The notes under the pieces: model-generated | The model's database searches: none | What the model saw: only the letters and a program-made list of their open reading frames with translations | Told to the model about the DNA's origin: nothing | Position numbers and translations under genes: made by a program | Assembly: GCA_035236585.1 (NCBI GenBank) | Contig: CP141137.1 | Coordinates: forward strand, 11,114,327-11,178,326 | DNA length: 64,000 nucleotides | Direction of reading: 5' to 3' | Origin: Warburgia ugandensis | Lineage: Eukaryota > Streptophyta > Magnoliopsida > Canellales > Canellaceae | Part shown: positions 48,940-62,344 of the stretch, piece by piece | Numbering within the stretch: the stretch's first letter is position 1 | How the letters are laid out: the number at the start of each line of letters is the position of its first letter

Positions 48940-50159
48940 CCTTATTTTATACTTGTTCAATGATTACAACCATTTAATTGATATGCCTTTGTTCTGAATG
49001 GATTGCAAACAGAATACTCCTTTGTCGGACGGTCTGTGCCGCTGGCTTGTGGAAGCGTTTTATTGGGCATTAATTTTTTGTCCTTTAAACTGTTCCTTAA
49101 TGAGAAATGCTATTGGGACTCGTTTTGGGTACTCAACCGTAGGTTCCTCATCTTGGGATGGTCCGATCTATTCATCTTGTTTGGAGTGCTTGCAAAATTT
49201 TGCTAAAACTCAAAATTCATTGTCGCCGGGCAAAATTTTTCTACTGAATTAATGCGCATCAATTTCTGGAGGTAGAACAAATATGGGAGGCCGAACAAGA
49301 TTCTCTTCCTTAAATTTGTAGGTCCCAAACAGGTTCTTAGAATTCTCCGTTCGGGATTTATTTCTCTTTCAATTTGCCTATCAGATACGTCTTGTATATC
49401 ATCCAACTGTGGCCCCACGCGCTTTCACCTGTACTACTTCATTAATATTATTCGTTGGTCAGACAATCAAGTAAGTAAATCAGAGTATATCTAATTATTT
49501 ATCATGTCAGTCGCTACATGAATGGTCCAGATCATAGTCAGTGTCAGTCTGACTCCAAGGCCCAAGCACCCGATTATTGAAACCTGATCTTGTAAAATCT
49601 AAGGCTGAGATCGTCTTATTATTGCAAAATTAATTAACATGGCCTAGTCAAACCCAAGGAAGGGGCTTGGAAAATGGGGAAACAGTGGCGTCACCGTCAA
49701 TCCATCTTCCACGAGGAAGAATATTCAAAGATAAGAAAGTGCGAAGTCTACTCGTTCAATCTTCTATCTCTCACTCCATCCAGCAGTCGTCTTAAAGTCT
49801 TTCTGACGGGGACCGCAACCTCACTTAATTCCTCAATTACCAGAATTATCCATATCATCTTGACTTCAAGCCTTTATCCTTCCCTGTTTTGGATGTTCTA
49901 TCTTTCAAGTCCTCTCTCCTCACACTGTCAAGGGCATATTCGTTATACTCTCCCGCGTCAATTTGCCACCACTGCTTCTCTTCTCAAACCAAGCCAATCA
50001 GGACCGAAGAAAAAGCAGTGCATTTATCGTTCAACTTACCACCAAAAAAATCTGCCATGAACATCTCTCTGTGGTCTCTAATTCTATTTTCTTCGGCATG
50101 TTTTGATCTCTTTCTTTCTAGAACCTTTCTAACCTCTTTCTTCTTCTCTGTCTCCCCAA
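48940..50159 (+). promoter_or_regulatory. Upstream region of gene C
   Basis: Homologous to 40160-41160 up to about 49825 and in part to 20430-20810. Conservation across three copies suggests the promoter travelled with the genes. An upstream ATG at 50058 opens a 55-codon hydrophobic frame (MNISLWSLILFSSACF...) that ends at 50222-50224 and overlaps the gene start in another frame, so it could act as an upstream ORF or be a displaced old signal peptide. Confidence 0.6.
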
Positions 50160-50913
50160 ATGATTCTTCACTGGTTACTGTTCAAAACCTTATTCTTCTT
50201 ACTAGATGCAGCTCGTTCATTTGACCCACAGTTTGAGAATTGCAGGCCTGCTACTTGTGGAAAACATAACATAAGCTTCCCATTTTGGATCGATGACCAG
50301 CCAAGTTACTGTGGATATCCAGGCTTTCATGTCACCTGCAGAAATCAGAGTGGCCCTTATCTTGATCTGTCCGAAGACAACTCCTACCATATTAGAGAAA
50401 TCTTTTACCATAACAATTCAATTTCACTCCTTGGCACTGAATCCTCGTCAACTGAAGCATGCCCAGTTTCCCTTCATAATCTCACTCTTGATAGAACTCC
50501 GTTTTATCTTACTAGAGCCACCCAAAATCTCTCCTTATTCTTCAATTGCACTGGGAATCCACCTCCTACGTTCCGTCGAATTTCTTCTTGCTTGACAAAT
50601 AACAAGACAAAAAACGCTTATTACTCCCTATCCCCGATCAACGAAGAGACGGTGATGAAATTTTCCAGAACCTGTGGGTCCATTGTTATTGCACCAGTTA
50701 CGAGTCGAGAGCCTTACGATTCTGCAAATTTAGATCCTACCGTTCTTTTGAGGAGGGGGCTTGTTTTGGGATGGATTGCTCCGAATTGCAGCGACTGTCA
50801 AGAGAGCGGTGGACGGTGTCGATATAATGAGACATCTCTTCAATTTTTCTGCTTTTGCTCAAACCGTCCTCGTCTCGAAGTATGCTCTAGTCATCCGGCT
50901 CCTAAAATACAGG
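50160..50913 (+). CDS. GUB_WAK_bind/WAK_assoc ectodomain exon (gene C, exon 1)
   Basis: An open exon of 251 codons plus one base. It has a signal peptide of about 21 residues (MILHWLLFKTLFFLLDAARS), and a GUB_WAK_bind domain at about 26-105 (CRPATCGKHNISFPFWIDD, CGYPGFHVTC, EACPVSLHNLTLD). A WAK_assoc domain follows to about 245 (GSIVIAPV, LGWIAPNCSDCQESGGRC, FFCFC, LEVC). It ends CAGG|GTTCG in phase 1; the donor is less canonical than GTACG in the sister genes. Candidate exons 2 lie at 53412-53447 and 56791-56829, after which the sequence repeats the intron leading to gene A's kinase. The kinase of gene C is thus predicted right of the window, near 56361 plus 10573. It is probably the extracellular part of a wall-sensing LRK10L-like receptor. 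Confidence 0.85.
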
Positions 50914-51341
50914 GTTCGTTGGCCTTTTACCCTTTTTTGTTTAGTATCTAACTAACAATAAGTGTTTATAGAATGAAGGTTGACCAAGATGTTCCACCCA
51001 AATCACTTCCGATTTTGTACTAAAGATAAATTATTATTATTTTTAAATATATTGAAAAATTATGAATGGTTCGACCTGATACCTGGTTTTCTCCCCCTTT
51101 GCTATCATCTGGTTTTGTGTTTTCATTTTCTCTGACGGAATTCTTGGCCAATTCTTTCGAGGGTAACTGTCTTTCCCTTGCTGGTGGTGGTCTAATAGTG
51201 GTCATCACTACCAAATGTGCATACACTGTAAGGCCTTCTACCATGGTGGTAGAAGGGCATTTATGTTCATAGATCCCGTTTCCTGGCGCTTATGGTTTAT
51301 GCCTTATCCATAGAAGTTTTGCTTGCTAACAGAAAAAGAAA

Positions 51342-51475
51342 ATGCTCCAAATTGCACTGACTGTGATAAGAGCTTGTACATTTAATCGGACTTCTAATTT
51401 TGTGTGCCATTGCAAAGATCTTGCTCACCACAGAGCATGCCATGCTGGGGCTACTAAAGTAATCCAGGGTGTGTC
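51342..51475 (+). pseudogene. WAK_assoc relic in R1
   Basis: In two frames the translation gives NAPNCTDCDKSLYI and then FNRTSNFVCHCKDLAHHRAC, matching gene C's APNCSDC...CFC pattern, with one frameshift between the halves. It is the stump of an ectodomain exon end, left by duplication of the gene's middle part. Confidence 0.75.
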
Positions 51476-52937
51476 TTTTTCCTCTTTTGTTTTGTTTTAT
51501 AGAGTCAATGTGAAGCTTTTATGGGGTCAAAACCATTTACCCATTAAATTTTTCGTTTTCTGTGAGAAACATTCAATGTTTTTTCTTCTTTGCATATTGT
51601 GTCCCCAGTTCAATCGTTCCCGATTCAAAAACTTTGGCACCTAAACTGATAACAAAACTTGTTTCTACCGGAATGCATTTCTAAAAGAGAAATGCTATTC
51701 CGACTGAGATACAGGACTGACTACAAAACCCCAACTTTGAATTGTTTTACCCAATCATGTTTTTAATACAGCCAATTTACCCATCTTGCTTCAATAACTC
51801 TTCTGACTCTAGACTTTCAAGCCAGTAGTATGTTTTACAAATTTCCTCTCTGAAATAGAATAAAGACAGTTATTGGTCTGCCTCCCGCTATTCTTATCTC
51901 AAATGAAGATTCTGCATGTACCACACATCTTTGTATGATATGCTGAAATATGTGATGCCACATATCCTTTTAATTTTATTAATTCATGCAGGAGAAACAA
52001 ACGTATTTTTCCTTGTTGGTTATCAAATTTCGTCTCTGCTTTGTTGCTGTTGTTTTGTTCTTCTTGCTGTTATTTCTTTGTTGCTATTATTACTTGGTTG
52101 CTATTTTTGTACTCATTTTTATGGCTGCTGGGTTAGACCTCAAAATAAGGATTCGTATTATGTTCTTTCTTTTTTTCCCTTGAAAGGCATAGGTCTCCTT
52201 ATCGTTAAGGATGTGGCCTGTGTATGATTAAGTGGTTGAAACATTTGTTTTCTCAATCTAACAGTTAACACTGTAGTTCCATCTTAGATGTCAAAATACA
52301 AACACAAGTACAGAACTATGCTAACTATAAATGTTTCCGGACAAAATTGATAGTGACATTATGTGACAAAGCATGGAAGCTTTCAAGCTAGATGCATGAC
52401 TGATCTTACTCTCTTTACCTTCAGGTTTTGATCCAGAAAACAGTTGACTCTAGCAATCATATTCAATTTCCAGCACCATCATTATAGTCTCTCTCAGTAT
52501 TTCATTAGTTAAAACTCACTGGTGGCAAAACCCTATTGCTTGCAGAATTCTGCCAGGTCAATCTTTTGTGTGATCGCTAGGTTCCCAGCTTCTCTGTGCT
52601 TCCATCACAATTCTGCCAGAGGGTGTCCTCTTATCTCTGCTTGGTTTTTGCTGTTGTGGAACCTTTCATTGAATTCTGTAAATCCTGTTAGAAGCAAGGT
52701 TTTTGCAGTATAGATCGGAGGAAACAGAAATTCATCTGCCATACCATTAACATATTCACACTCTTATTTATTATTCTGCTAAAGTCCATTCTTCTTCTTG
52801 TGTTTATGCTGCGAATTTGTCATATAACCATGGTAGCAGATTGGAACCAGAGGACAGGGCTTATGTTCCAAATGATTTTTAATGTGAAGCCATAGACCTG
52901 GCAGTTTTACCTTGAGGCACTGAATTTTGTTGATGGT

Positions 52938-53297
52938 TGATAGATGCTTCAATAGAATTCAATTTCAACAAGATTTTGATACAGAGTTTAATTACAATCT
53001 GAAACAGAATGCAGAACTATCTTGGTTCTGTTCTGGATATGTTTTCTAACTATCACAATCTCTAGCTTTCGAGGAGCTAGAATCTCCACTTCATTCCTTC
53101 AAACAATCCTCCCTCCTTTCCTCCTCTTCCTCCCCTCTTATCTCCCTTTCCATAACTGTCTTTTTGACATATCTAAACAGATGTAACTGCCTCTAACTAA
53201 TGTAACAGATTTACTGAATTCTGTTTATTCTCTGTCTTTACCTCTTCTTGTATAATACTTGCCAACCCTTCCTTCTTTAGCCTCATTTGATGTAACA
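52938..53297 (+). mobile_element. Solo LTR, 360 bp
   Basis: Begins TGATAGATGCTTC, ends TTTGATGTAACA, and is flanked by the target duplication ATGGT at 52933-52937 and 53298-53302. The sister unit (about 56660-56680) and positions 300-320 show the uninterrupted site ATTGTTGGTTTTCTGTG. Size suggests a Copia-type LTR (inference). It inserted after the R-unit duplication. Confidence 0.85.
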
Positions 53298-53411
53298 ATG
53301 GTTTTCTGTGATCCTTTTCTTGTTTAAGTTGCGCAAGCAAGAATTACAAACTTTGACGAGGTGCACACTTATTCTTGCTTGGCTTTGCTGATATTATAAT
53401 TGATTTTGCAG

Positions 53412-53447
53412 TTGGGAAGAAAGGCAGGAGCACTCCGATCATTATAG
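53412..53447 (+). CDS. Candidate exon 2 in R1
   Basis: 36 bp between TTTTGCAG and GTATTCG encode VGKKGRSTPIIIG in phase 1, the same length as gene B's exon 2. If used it would join gene C's ectodomain to a kinase exon outside the window. A competing exon lies at 56791-56829. Confidence 0.5.
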   Translation: MGRKAGALRSL

Positions 53448-54021
53448 GTATTCGACTACTCAAGTCCAAATCTTTCATGTCAGAATAATTACTTTCTTAC
53501 TAATTATTCTCTGAACTTTTTAGCTGCCTAATGAAAATGGTGGAGGTCAAAGCTTCTTCCCATAAAATAATTTCATGTTGACGCATGTCTTATATTTTTT
53601 GTAATGGAAAATCTCATTATTTTGTTCTTAATGCTCCAGTGACATAAAAAAGCTCCTCCTTTAAACAGGGGGTGGTCAGTACATCTCTTAATTTATCAAG
53701 ACTAATTTAGCATCCAACAGAACCTCCCTAGAATATGGATCCTCCTATCTCCACCATTTGTGACCTGATACTTGGGTCACTCTTGCTTTGCTATGTTCTG
53801 GTTTTGTGTTTTCATTTTCTCTGACAGAATTCTTGGCCCATTCTGTCGAGGGTAATGAAGTCTTGCCCTTGCTCGTGGGTCTAATAGTGGTCATCACTAC
53901 CAAATGTGTACACGCTGTAAGGCCTTCTACCATGGCGGTAGAAGGGCATTTATGTTCTTAGATCACGGTTCCAGGCACTCATGGGTTATCCATAAAAGTT
54001 TTGCTTGCTACCCGAAAAAGA

Positions 54022-54145
54022 AAATGCTCCAAATTGCACTGACTGTGATAAGAGCGTGTGGATTCCATCGGACTTCTAATTTTGTGTGCTATTGCAAAGC
54101 TCAGGGCATGTCATGCTGGGTCTACTACAGTAATACAGGGTTCTT
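54022..54145 (+). pseudogene. WAK_assoc relic in R2
   Basis: Homologous to 51342-51475: NAPNCTDCDKSVWIPSDF in one frame and FHRTSNFVCYC in another. It is more shortened than the R1 copy. Confidence 0.7.
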
Positions 54146-54860
54146 GTCTTTTTCATCGTTTGTTTTGTTTTCTAGGGTCAATGTGAAGCTTTTATAGGAT
54201 CAAAACCATTTACCATTTTGATTTTTCTTTTTCTTTCAGAAACAATTATTATTTTTTCTTCTTTAGATATACTGTGTCCCCAGTTCAATAGTGCCTGATT
54301 CTAAAACTTTGGTACCTAAGCTGATAACAAAACTTGTTTCTACAGGAATGCGTTTCTAAAAGAGAAATGCTATCCGGAGTTTGTTTGAGGAATGACTTAA
54401 AAACTCCTTCTAGCTAAACCCCACCTTTGAATGATCTGATCCAATCATCTTGTTAATACAACCAATTTACCTATCTCGCCTCAAGACACTCTTCTGATTC
54501 TAAACTTTCAAGCCAGTCGTATGTTTTGCAAATTCTCTCTCTGAATAGACTAATGACTGGTATTGGTCTGTCTCCCTCTATTCTTCTCTCACATGAAGAT
54601 GCTGTATGTACCACACATCTTTTGTATTCTATGGCGCCACATATCCTTTTAGTTTTATTAATTCATGCAGGAGAAACAAATGCATTTGTCCTTGTTTGTC
54701 GTCAATTTCATCTCTGCTTTGTTCGCTGTTGTTTTGTTCTTCTTGCTGTTATTTCTTTGTTGATATTATTACATGGTTGCTATTATTGTAGTCATTGGCT
54801 GCTGGCTTTTTAATATTGTTCTTATTGCTAGTGTTAACCAAGGCTCTTTATTATGTTAAT

Positions 54861-55878
54861 ATGGAGGGTGTTGGGTAAGAAAGAAGTTTCATGGGTATAT
54901 AGACATAATTAAAGATATGTATGAGGGAACTATAACAAATGTTAAGATCGCTAGTGACGTGACTGGTGATTTTTCTGTCACTGTAGGATTGCACCAAAGA
55001 TCGGCATTGAGCCCTTACTTTTTCATGTTGGTTATGGATGAGTTAACAAAACATCTGCACAAGGAGATTCCCTAGTGCATGCTATTTGCAAATGATATAG
55101 TCTTACTTGAAGAGATAAGGAAGGGTGTAAACACAAAGCTAGTGTTATGGAGAGAAGCATTAGAATCTAAAGGATTTAAAATCAGCCGAACTAAGATAGA
55201 ATATATGGAATGCAATTTTAACAAGAAGAAGAGTAGGAGTGGAATACCAGTCAAGATTGATAACCAAGAAGTCCCCGTAAAAGATTACTTTCGGTACTTA
55301 GGATCAATGATTCATGAGAGTGGAGAGATTGAGAGGGAGGTTACCCAGAGAATCCAAGCGGGTTGGAACAAATAGAGATGTGCATCTGGAGTTTTGTGTG
55401 ATCGATGGGTGCTGCTCAAACTAAAAGGAACATTCTATAGGATGGTAATAAGGCCGGCCATGCTCTATGTCAGAGTGTTGGGAAGTTAAGGAACATCATG
55501 CTCATAAGATGAGTGTCGCAAAAATGAGGATGTTGAGATGGATGGGTGGTAAGATAAGAAAAGATAGAATTAGGAATGAAAATATTAGAGGAAATTTAGG
55601 GGTAGCACCAAGAGGTAACAAGATGAGGGAGATTAGATTTAGACGGTTTGGACATGTCCAAAGGAGACCGAAAATGCCGCTGATCAAAAGGAGTGAGACA
55701 ATGCAAGTAGATGATTCTAAAAGGGCAAGGGAAGGCTCAAAAGAACGTGGATAGAAGTGGTGAGGAAAGATTCAAAGACTTTGGGACTAAATGAAGCCAT
55801 GGTACTTAATAGAAAGGAATGAATGAATAAGATTCATGTGGCCGACCCCTAATTGGGATAAGGTCTTGATAATGATTG
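54861..55878 (+). mobile_element. RTE-clade LINE, 5'-truncated
   Basis: Contains the end of the reverse transcriptase ([11 protein letters not shown]-like start, [78 protein letters not shown]) and the family C-terminus (WIEVVRKDSKTLGLNEAM, then NKIHVADPN). It ends at GGCCGACCCCTAATTGGG, then ATAAGGTCTTGATAATGATTG. The catalytic box reads FAND instead of FADD, and stops and frameshifts occur, so it is dead. It is absent from R1 (about 52160), so it inserted after that tandem duplication. Left edge approximate. Confidence 0.88.
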
Positions 55879-56790
55879 TGTGTGTTTTTTCTTTCATTTC
55901 TGAAAGGCACAGGACTCGTTGTTAAAGACAAGGCTTGTGTATAGTTAAGTGGTTGAAGCATGTGTTTGCTCAATCTAATAGTTAGCAATATAGTTCCATC
56001 TTAGACTTCTAAATGCAGACACAAGTACTGAAAGTAAAATGTTTCGACCAAAATTGAAAGTCACATCATGAGACAACGCATGGAATCTTTCAAGCTGGAT
56101 GCAGGACTGATCTGACTCTCTTTACCTTCAATTTTTCATCTCAAATACAGTTGGCTGTGGTCACATCTCCAATTTCCTGCACCATCATTGCAGTCTCTTT
56201 CCGTATTTCTTTATTTAAAGGAGTCACTGGTTGCAAAACCCTATTACCTGCAGATTTCTACCACCTCAATCTTTTGTGTGATTGCTTGGTTCTCAGTTTG
56301 TCCGTGCGTCCACCATGATTCGACCAATATATGTCGGAAGCTGTCCTCTTATATCTGCTTGCTTTAGGTTTTGCTCTTGTGGAAAGGTTCACTGAATGCT
56401 TTGAATGTTGTTAGAAGCGAGGCTTTTGCAGTATAGGTCAGAGGAAACAGAAATTCATCTGACATACTACTAACATATTCACATTCTTATTTGTTGTTCT
56501 GCTAAAAACCATTCTTCTTCTGGTGTTTATGCTGCCATTTGTCATGTTAACTATTATATCAGACGAGAACGAGAAGAGAGGCTTAAGTGGTGAACAGTTG
56601 TTAATGTGAAACCATAGTTATATAAAATGGGAAACCTGGTAGTTTTACCTTCAGGCACTGAATTTTATTGTTGGTTTTCTGTGATTCTTTTGTTTAAGTT
56701 GTGCAAGCAAGAGTTATGAAATTTGACAAGGTTCTTATTTATTCTTGCTTTGCTTTTCTGCTAGTATTATTTATATAACTGATTTTGTAG

Positions 56791-56829
56791 GTAGTATGAA
56801 AAGCAAGAGCATTGCCCTGATCATCATAG
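56791..56829 (+). CDS. Candidate exon 2, right copy
   Basis: Identical in sequence and splice signals to 430-468 (GSMKSKSIALIIIG, phase 1). It would serve gene C, whose kinase exon is predicted beyond the window. Confidence 0.5.
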
Positions 56830-58559
56830 GTCTTCTACTGCTCAAGTCCGACTTGTTTGTGTCATAATAATATCTTAGTAATCATTCTCTAAACTTTTTA
56901 GCTGCCTAATGAAAAGGGTGGAGGTCAAAGCTTCTTACCATAAAATAATTTCATGTTGATCCATATCTTGTTTATTTCTGATGGAAAACCTCATTATTTT
57001 GTTCTTAATGCTTCAGTGATAAAAAAAACTTAATCTTCTTTAAACATAGGGTTGGTCAGTATATCTCTGACTTTATTAGGATTAATTTAGCATCCAACAG
57101 AACCTCTCTAGAAGATGGATCCTCCTATCTCCCCCATTTGTGAACCATTCGATAGATGGGCTGTATTGGATCATCTCCATAAAAAAACACTTAACAGTAG
57201 TTGGTTAGGAAGAAATTATTAATACTCGAAGGTCTATATTCAAACAGAAAAAGTTTACTGATCAAATTGGATGGCTAGGTTGCAAAATTCTAGATGCAGA
57301 AAGACAGGACCCTCTTTTTAATCAGTTCCTGTCTTTCTGTAGGCCTTTTTAGCCGTGGTCCTTTTACCCTCCAAAGAATCTCATCTAATAAACTGTTGCT
57401 AGACATCCTATGTTGAGTTATTCATGATCTAATAAAATGGCAACGAAAGCCTATGAGCCAGGCTCTTTATGCAAAAGGTTAATTTAAGTTGTTCAACAAT
57501 CATTTGGTAAAATATTTTTGAGAATTGACTCAATTTGCTTGCATATTTAGTCAAGTTTTCAGTTTGGCTTGGATAGTGCAGAGTGTAATTCGAATCATGG
57601 GAATCAATTGTCTGAACATGAGTAACAAACATCTGTAACTTGATGGGTACTGAATGACATCTATAAAAATATGAAAAGTTTTCTTTTATATTGGAAAGAG
57701 GTAGATAAAAGTTCCTTCAAAATTTATGATTTCTTCCTCTGTTAGAGGTATTCCAGAAATGTCTATGATCATATATTGCTATTTTTGTTTAAGGTAGAAC
57801 TGAATTGGCATTAAGTCACTAACAACCCTGCCTCACGTTCCAGTTGCGTTTTTAAAATTTCAAATTCTTTAGTCATTGATGTTATATATAGAAGATTCTT
57901 ACTCAATTGCATTTTTTGAGATGCTATATGATTTTCCCTTGATTTTATGCTTCATTTAATTTCTGCTTATTTTAACTTTGCTTGATGATTCCGCCCTTGA
58001 GCCTGGAATCCTTGTCTATGTTAGCATTCTACCAGCAAAAAGTAAGCCCTTGATTTTTGTTGGATTGCCTTGGGGATGACAAATCCCTTTCGCATGACCA
58101 AATCTGTGTATGTTGCCGTTATTGGATTTATAATTCAACAATCTTCATCCTACAGCATGTCATGAATTGTCTCACAACCAAGGGGTTGAGAGTCCAAGTC
58201 ACTGCTTAGCCCAAGTGGTCCTACGAGTTTATCCATCAGGCTAGATCCAAAAAGTGTTGCCTGTGGTATCTGGTCAAAGATGATTAAGCCATTGTTGCAG
58301 AACTTGGCTTCTCAACGTACCAAAAAGGGTTACTTTGATAACTCAGCACTTTGAAAATCTGCTGTAAAGGTTAGAAGCAAAAGAACATCCTTGATTTGGA
58401 AGGAAGTTGTTGCAGGGAATTTTTTTAAACCTTGAGCAAATATAATGCGAAGACAAAAAATTCACCAATTCTTTAGTCTTAGAGGTTGTTGTTACATTTA
58501 CTGAGACTTCTTTTTCTGGTAACTCTATCTTCTAGAGAGTAATCAGGTGAGTATGAGTG

Positions 58560-60915
58560 TGTGACACCCCGGGTTTTTATACACACTAGAATAATAATTT
58601 CCAAAACTAGTCGGGATCTTTGTTTTTTAAAAAAAAACTTTGATTTCTAAAGTGACCAAAAATAAAAACTTAAACAAAAGCATTTCTTTCAAAGTCCGGG
58701 GAGTCATACAACCACAAAACTACGGATTTAACAGTGAAATGAAATACTATTTCCACCGAAAATCCGACAGAGTTTCCTCTGTAATTTGGACCATTGCACA
58801 TGACCAGTGCAATACAAAATCACCTGATAAACAATGTATAATACATACCATAAAGGAGATTCAGTCTCCACACCCATCCACAACCAAATGTTGTTTTCAA
58901 TAAAATATACTCTAACAATGGATAAGAAAATATAGCCACTACCAAATACCCAGACTCCCTCCATACAGCCATCACATCCAATGTAAATCCACATTCTGAC
59001 GTCCAGGTCACATTACATTTTTAATTAAAGTACAGTCTATATTCAAAACCCAAAGTGAGGTCTTGAGCAAACTTGGTCATCTCTGAACATCGTCTGTGTT
59101 TCGCTAGAAACTGCCATCACTTTTACCTGCTATGTCAGCGCGTCAACCTGTTGTCACTCTCTGTATCTGAGGCATTGCAAATCAAAGCAATGCCTCAGCA
59201 AGCTATGCTTGTGTAGGTGATATCCATTCAAAGTAAACTCAATAAAAACAAATCACATGGCGGAAGGCATAAGATCGTAAGAGGATCAAACATATATATA
59301 TATATATAAAGCCTTAAATCACACGATGAAGGACATACCAAGTCCATGAAACAAATAAGATATCATCAACCATGATATCAGGACATGCACAATTCGAGAA
59401 AATCTAAAAACACATGAATGCAGGTCAAAAGTATCGAACATCATACACTGTCAAGCCCTATGAGTGTCTCAAGTACACTCATGGCAATGTGGGGTCAGCT
59501 CTTTGTACCATTTGCTTTCACCCTTGCACCCTCACGGGCACTCAGGCACTTAGACACTCACGAAAAGTCGCATTGCACATCTGCTTTCACCCTCGTGGGC
59601 ACTCAGGCACTCACGGGGGGAAGAAATGCATCCTACCACAGGATCAATAGTCTCAAATATCAAGTCAGAGTGACTCCCACATGTCAAAAAGACCAACAAT
59701 CAAGTGAATATCACGAAAGATATCAAAAACAGTGCATGCAATAACCATCAGAAAGATAGCACGCACATGAGAAGCTACATGCTGAAATCAATCTCATGCA
59801 TATAGTAAGGCATAAATCACATGCCTCAAAAACTCAAATCACCATTTGAGAATCATGGAAAAATTGTGAATGAAATCACCTACCTCAATATCGCACTATC
59901 CCAAATGAACGTGTAAACGATATTGAGGTGTATGCCCTGATGTACCTATCATGCTATAAATCATGTCATGGTTAACGCATATAACCAAAATCTAAAGCCT
60001 GATCATCTATTAATCGGCTTAATATAATCATTGAATAATGCTTAGTAGTTTGGCTAATAAAAAGCTACTCCAAACTAGATTTTGGTCTTAAATCTAGGTC
60101 CGCCTTGATGAGACGATCACAATGCCTTTTTCAGATCATGATTTAGACCTCTGTAGCTCTTAAAATCACGTTTTTATACATAAGGGGTCAAAAAACCCAA
60201 AAAAAAAGAAAAAGGACCCGTCGCACGTGTGGCGTGTGCCCCGCGCGTGGCGCTCCCTCGTCGGCTTGTTTTCTTCCTGGTGTGGGTTGCTGTTGCCGGG
60301 AACGACGACTGGACTGGTTCGCTGTCGCCGGCGACCCCAGGTGCTCCGTTTTTTGCGATTTTTACACCTGTGTCTAGTTTTTCACTCACATTCCATTTTC
60401 ACAAATTCATTCATTTCCTACCGTTTTTTTTCACGATTTTTGTTTTGTTTCTAGAACCTTTACTGTTTTTGGGGTTTTCCGGCGTCTCCAGCTGTCCGAT
60501 CTCCATGAAACTTCATGGGTCTATTTCATGCATCATCACATATAGGATGAATGGCCCAGATCCTCATCTGGTACCGTTCCATCCACTTATTTTGAAAACA
60601 ATACTAATGCACCTCCTCACCAGAAAACGGCAATCCACGCCATTTTCGGGGCGCTAAAACAATGAACAAGCACAAAAAAAAAAGGCATGGGGGTTGGCCT
60701 ACCTCAATCTAGTTGGCCACTCCCAATGGCCTTCCGAAGATTTATGGCGTCCTCGCCGTGAATTGGTTCGGGAAAGCATCACCGGTGGGTCAGTTACGGG
60801 ATAAGAGAGGAAAGGGAGGGAAGTGCATTTGAGCACTCCCCCTCCTAATGTTTTCCTATTTACATCATTTTTTCATTTTTCATTTCAATTTTTTTTTTAA
60901 ATAGTGGATATTACA
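58560..60915 (+). mobile_element. Solo LTR, Gypsy-like, right copy, 2356 bp
   Basis: Same insertion as 2199-4612, with the same GAGTG duplication at 58555-58559 and 60916-60920. It is shorter mainly through one tandem unit and the TA run. Confidence 0.88.
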
Positions 60916-60920
60916 GAGTG

Positions 60921-62344
60921 ATGTTTTGAAAAAGAAGGTTTTAATTTGAGGTGGACAGAGGTGCATGATTTGTTGCCCTTGCTTTGATTCTAGTGGATTC
61001 TATATTCCTAATGCAGAAGGTTCTGGTGAGGCCCTCCCTGTTTGTACAGCCACGAACGTCATATCTTCTATCCTTGTCATGGTAAGATGTGGTGTTACTT
61101 GTTTATTCTTCATCACCCTTTACTGGTTCTCTTGTTGATCTATGGCTTTATTCTACTTAAATTTTTTTGTTTTCATATTTGAAACAGGCATTGACTTGCT
61201 TCTGTTTTCATCTTGACACTCTTATTCTCTATTTTGCACTAGTAACAAGACAAGTTTGGACTTCTAGATTTAGGGGAAGTCCCATGATCAGAAAATATTG
61301 CATCTCCCTCTCCCTTAAGTTGTCACTTTGCAGCCAAGTTTTGGAGTTCTTAACTATATACCTATTAAGCTTCTAGTTGAACTCTGATATTCTGTGGCAT
61401 TCTGCGGATTTCTGTACGATTTTAGACAGTCCAGTTGCTGATGAGTTTAGCTTTAATTGGATGATTCTGAAAACAACTCAGAATTCTCTGTCTATTTTAC
61501 TGTGTCTCGCCAGCTTAAAGAAGGTTGTTGATTTTTGTTAAAGTGTCTTGTTGATTAAAAACATATAGGTTGCCCGTTGATTAAATACTTCTATTCTAGA
61601 AAATTTTAAGGTTTGTAGATACCAAGGAAAGCACAGGAGATCAGAGTATGGATATCAGACACCATAGATTAGAATCAGTACGTTTTAGACAGTTAAGTAT
61701 AGGATGACAAGAACTTATGGTCATTCACACCTGCACATTCCTTATCGCAATCTAGCAAATAAGTTATCAAACCGTTTAGAAGATTTAATTGTTGTGTGTT
61801 CATGCATATTTTCTCTGGAAAAATATGATATCGAAGAAATGCTTACAGTTAACCTCGGTTTGGTAAGTGCTTCCTTGCACAATCAATAGGTATTGTGTTC
61901 AAGTCCATTCTCAATTTAAATGGAAAAAGGTCCACATAAGAGCCAATTAATTTGTTCAATGATCAAATCATTGTTGGCCCTTGTTGTAAAAGATGAGCTG
62001 CATTCTCCCTCAAGATGATTCCATACACTTTTGTAGAAAGCCCTGCTGATGAATTAAGACTCTTTCCTTGTTATTTCCTATTTGAAGGCAACATATTAGA
62101 TAATTAGAATATTAGGTATAGGACATCCAGTTTTAGTTAGTTTTTGTGTACAAAATTAAAATAGTTACTGCAACTTTTATGTCTGACCCAAAATTTTCTA
62201 TTATTGAAATATGAGGATCCATCTATATTACTGCCCATCTGAGCTTATTGGTCGACTAAGTACGTGAGTTTTTATGTTGAGAGATCTCCAGATAAAAGGC
62301 CTAGATCACAGTTAATGCAAGTTTGATATTGTTAAAAACTTAAC
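60921..62344. other. Probable intron DNA, no gene seen
   Basis: Right-hand copy of 4618-6041, non-coding. Confidence 0.6.

Larger units (their letters stand above)
51070..53762. repeat. Tandem exon-bearing unit R1
   Basis: Direct tandem repeat of 53763-57143: the end CCTATCTCCACCATTTGTGA is followed at once by CCTGATACTTGG, the start of the next unit. Each unit carries a WAK_assoc relic near its start and an exon-2-like segment near its end. R1 carries a 360 bp solo LTR absent from R2; R2 carries a LINE absent from R1. The end of a further unit forms positions 1-780 of the window. Confidence 0.85.
53763..57143. repeat. Tandem exon-bearing unit R2
   Basis: Second tandem unit; see R1. From 56362 it is also the start of the near-identical large duplication of window positions 1 onward. 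Confidence 0.85.

Noticed and set aside
51986-52183. Hydrophobic open frame resembling a membrane segment
   Set aside because: It is T-rich intron sequence repeated with frame changes at 54660-54790, has no flanking domain, and the true membrane helix is in the kinase exon.
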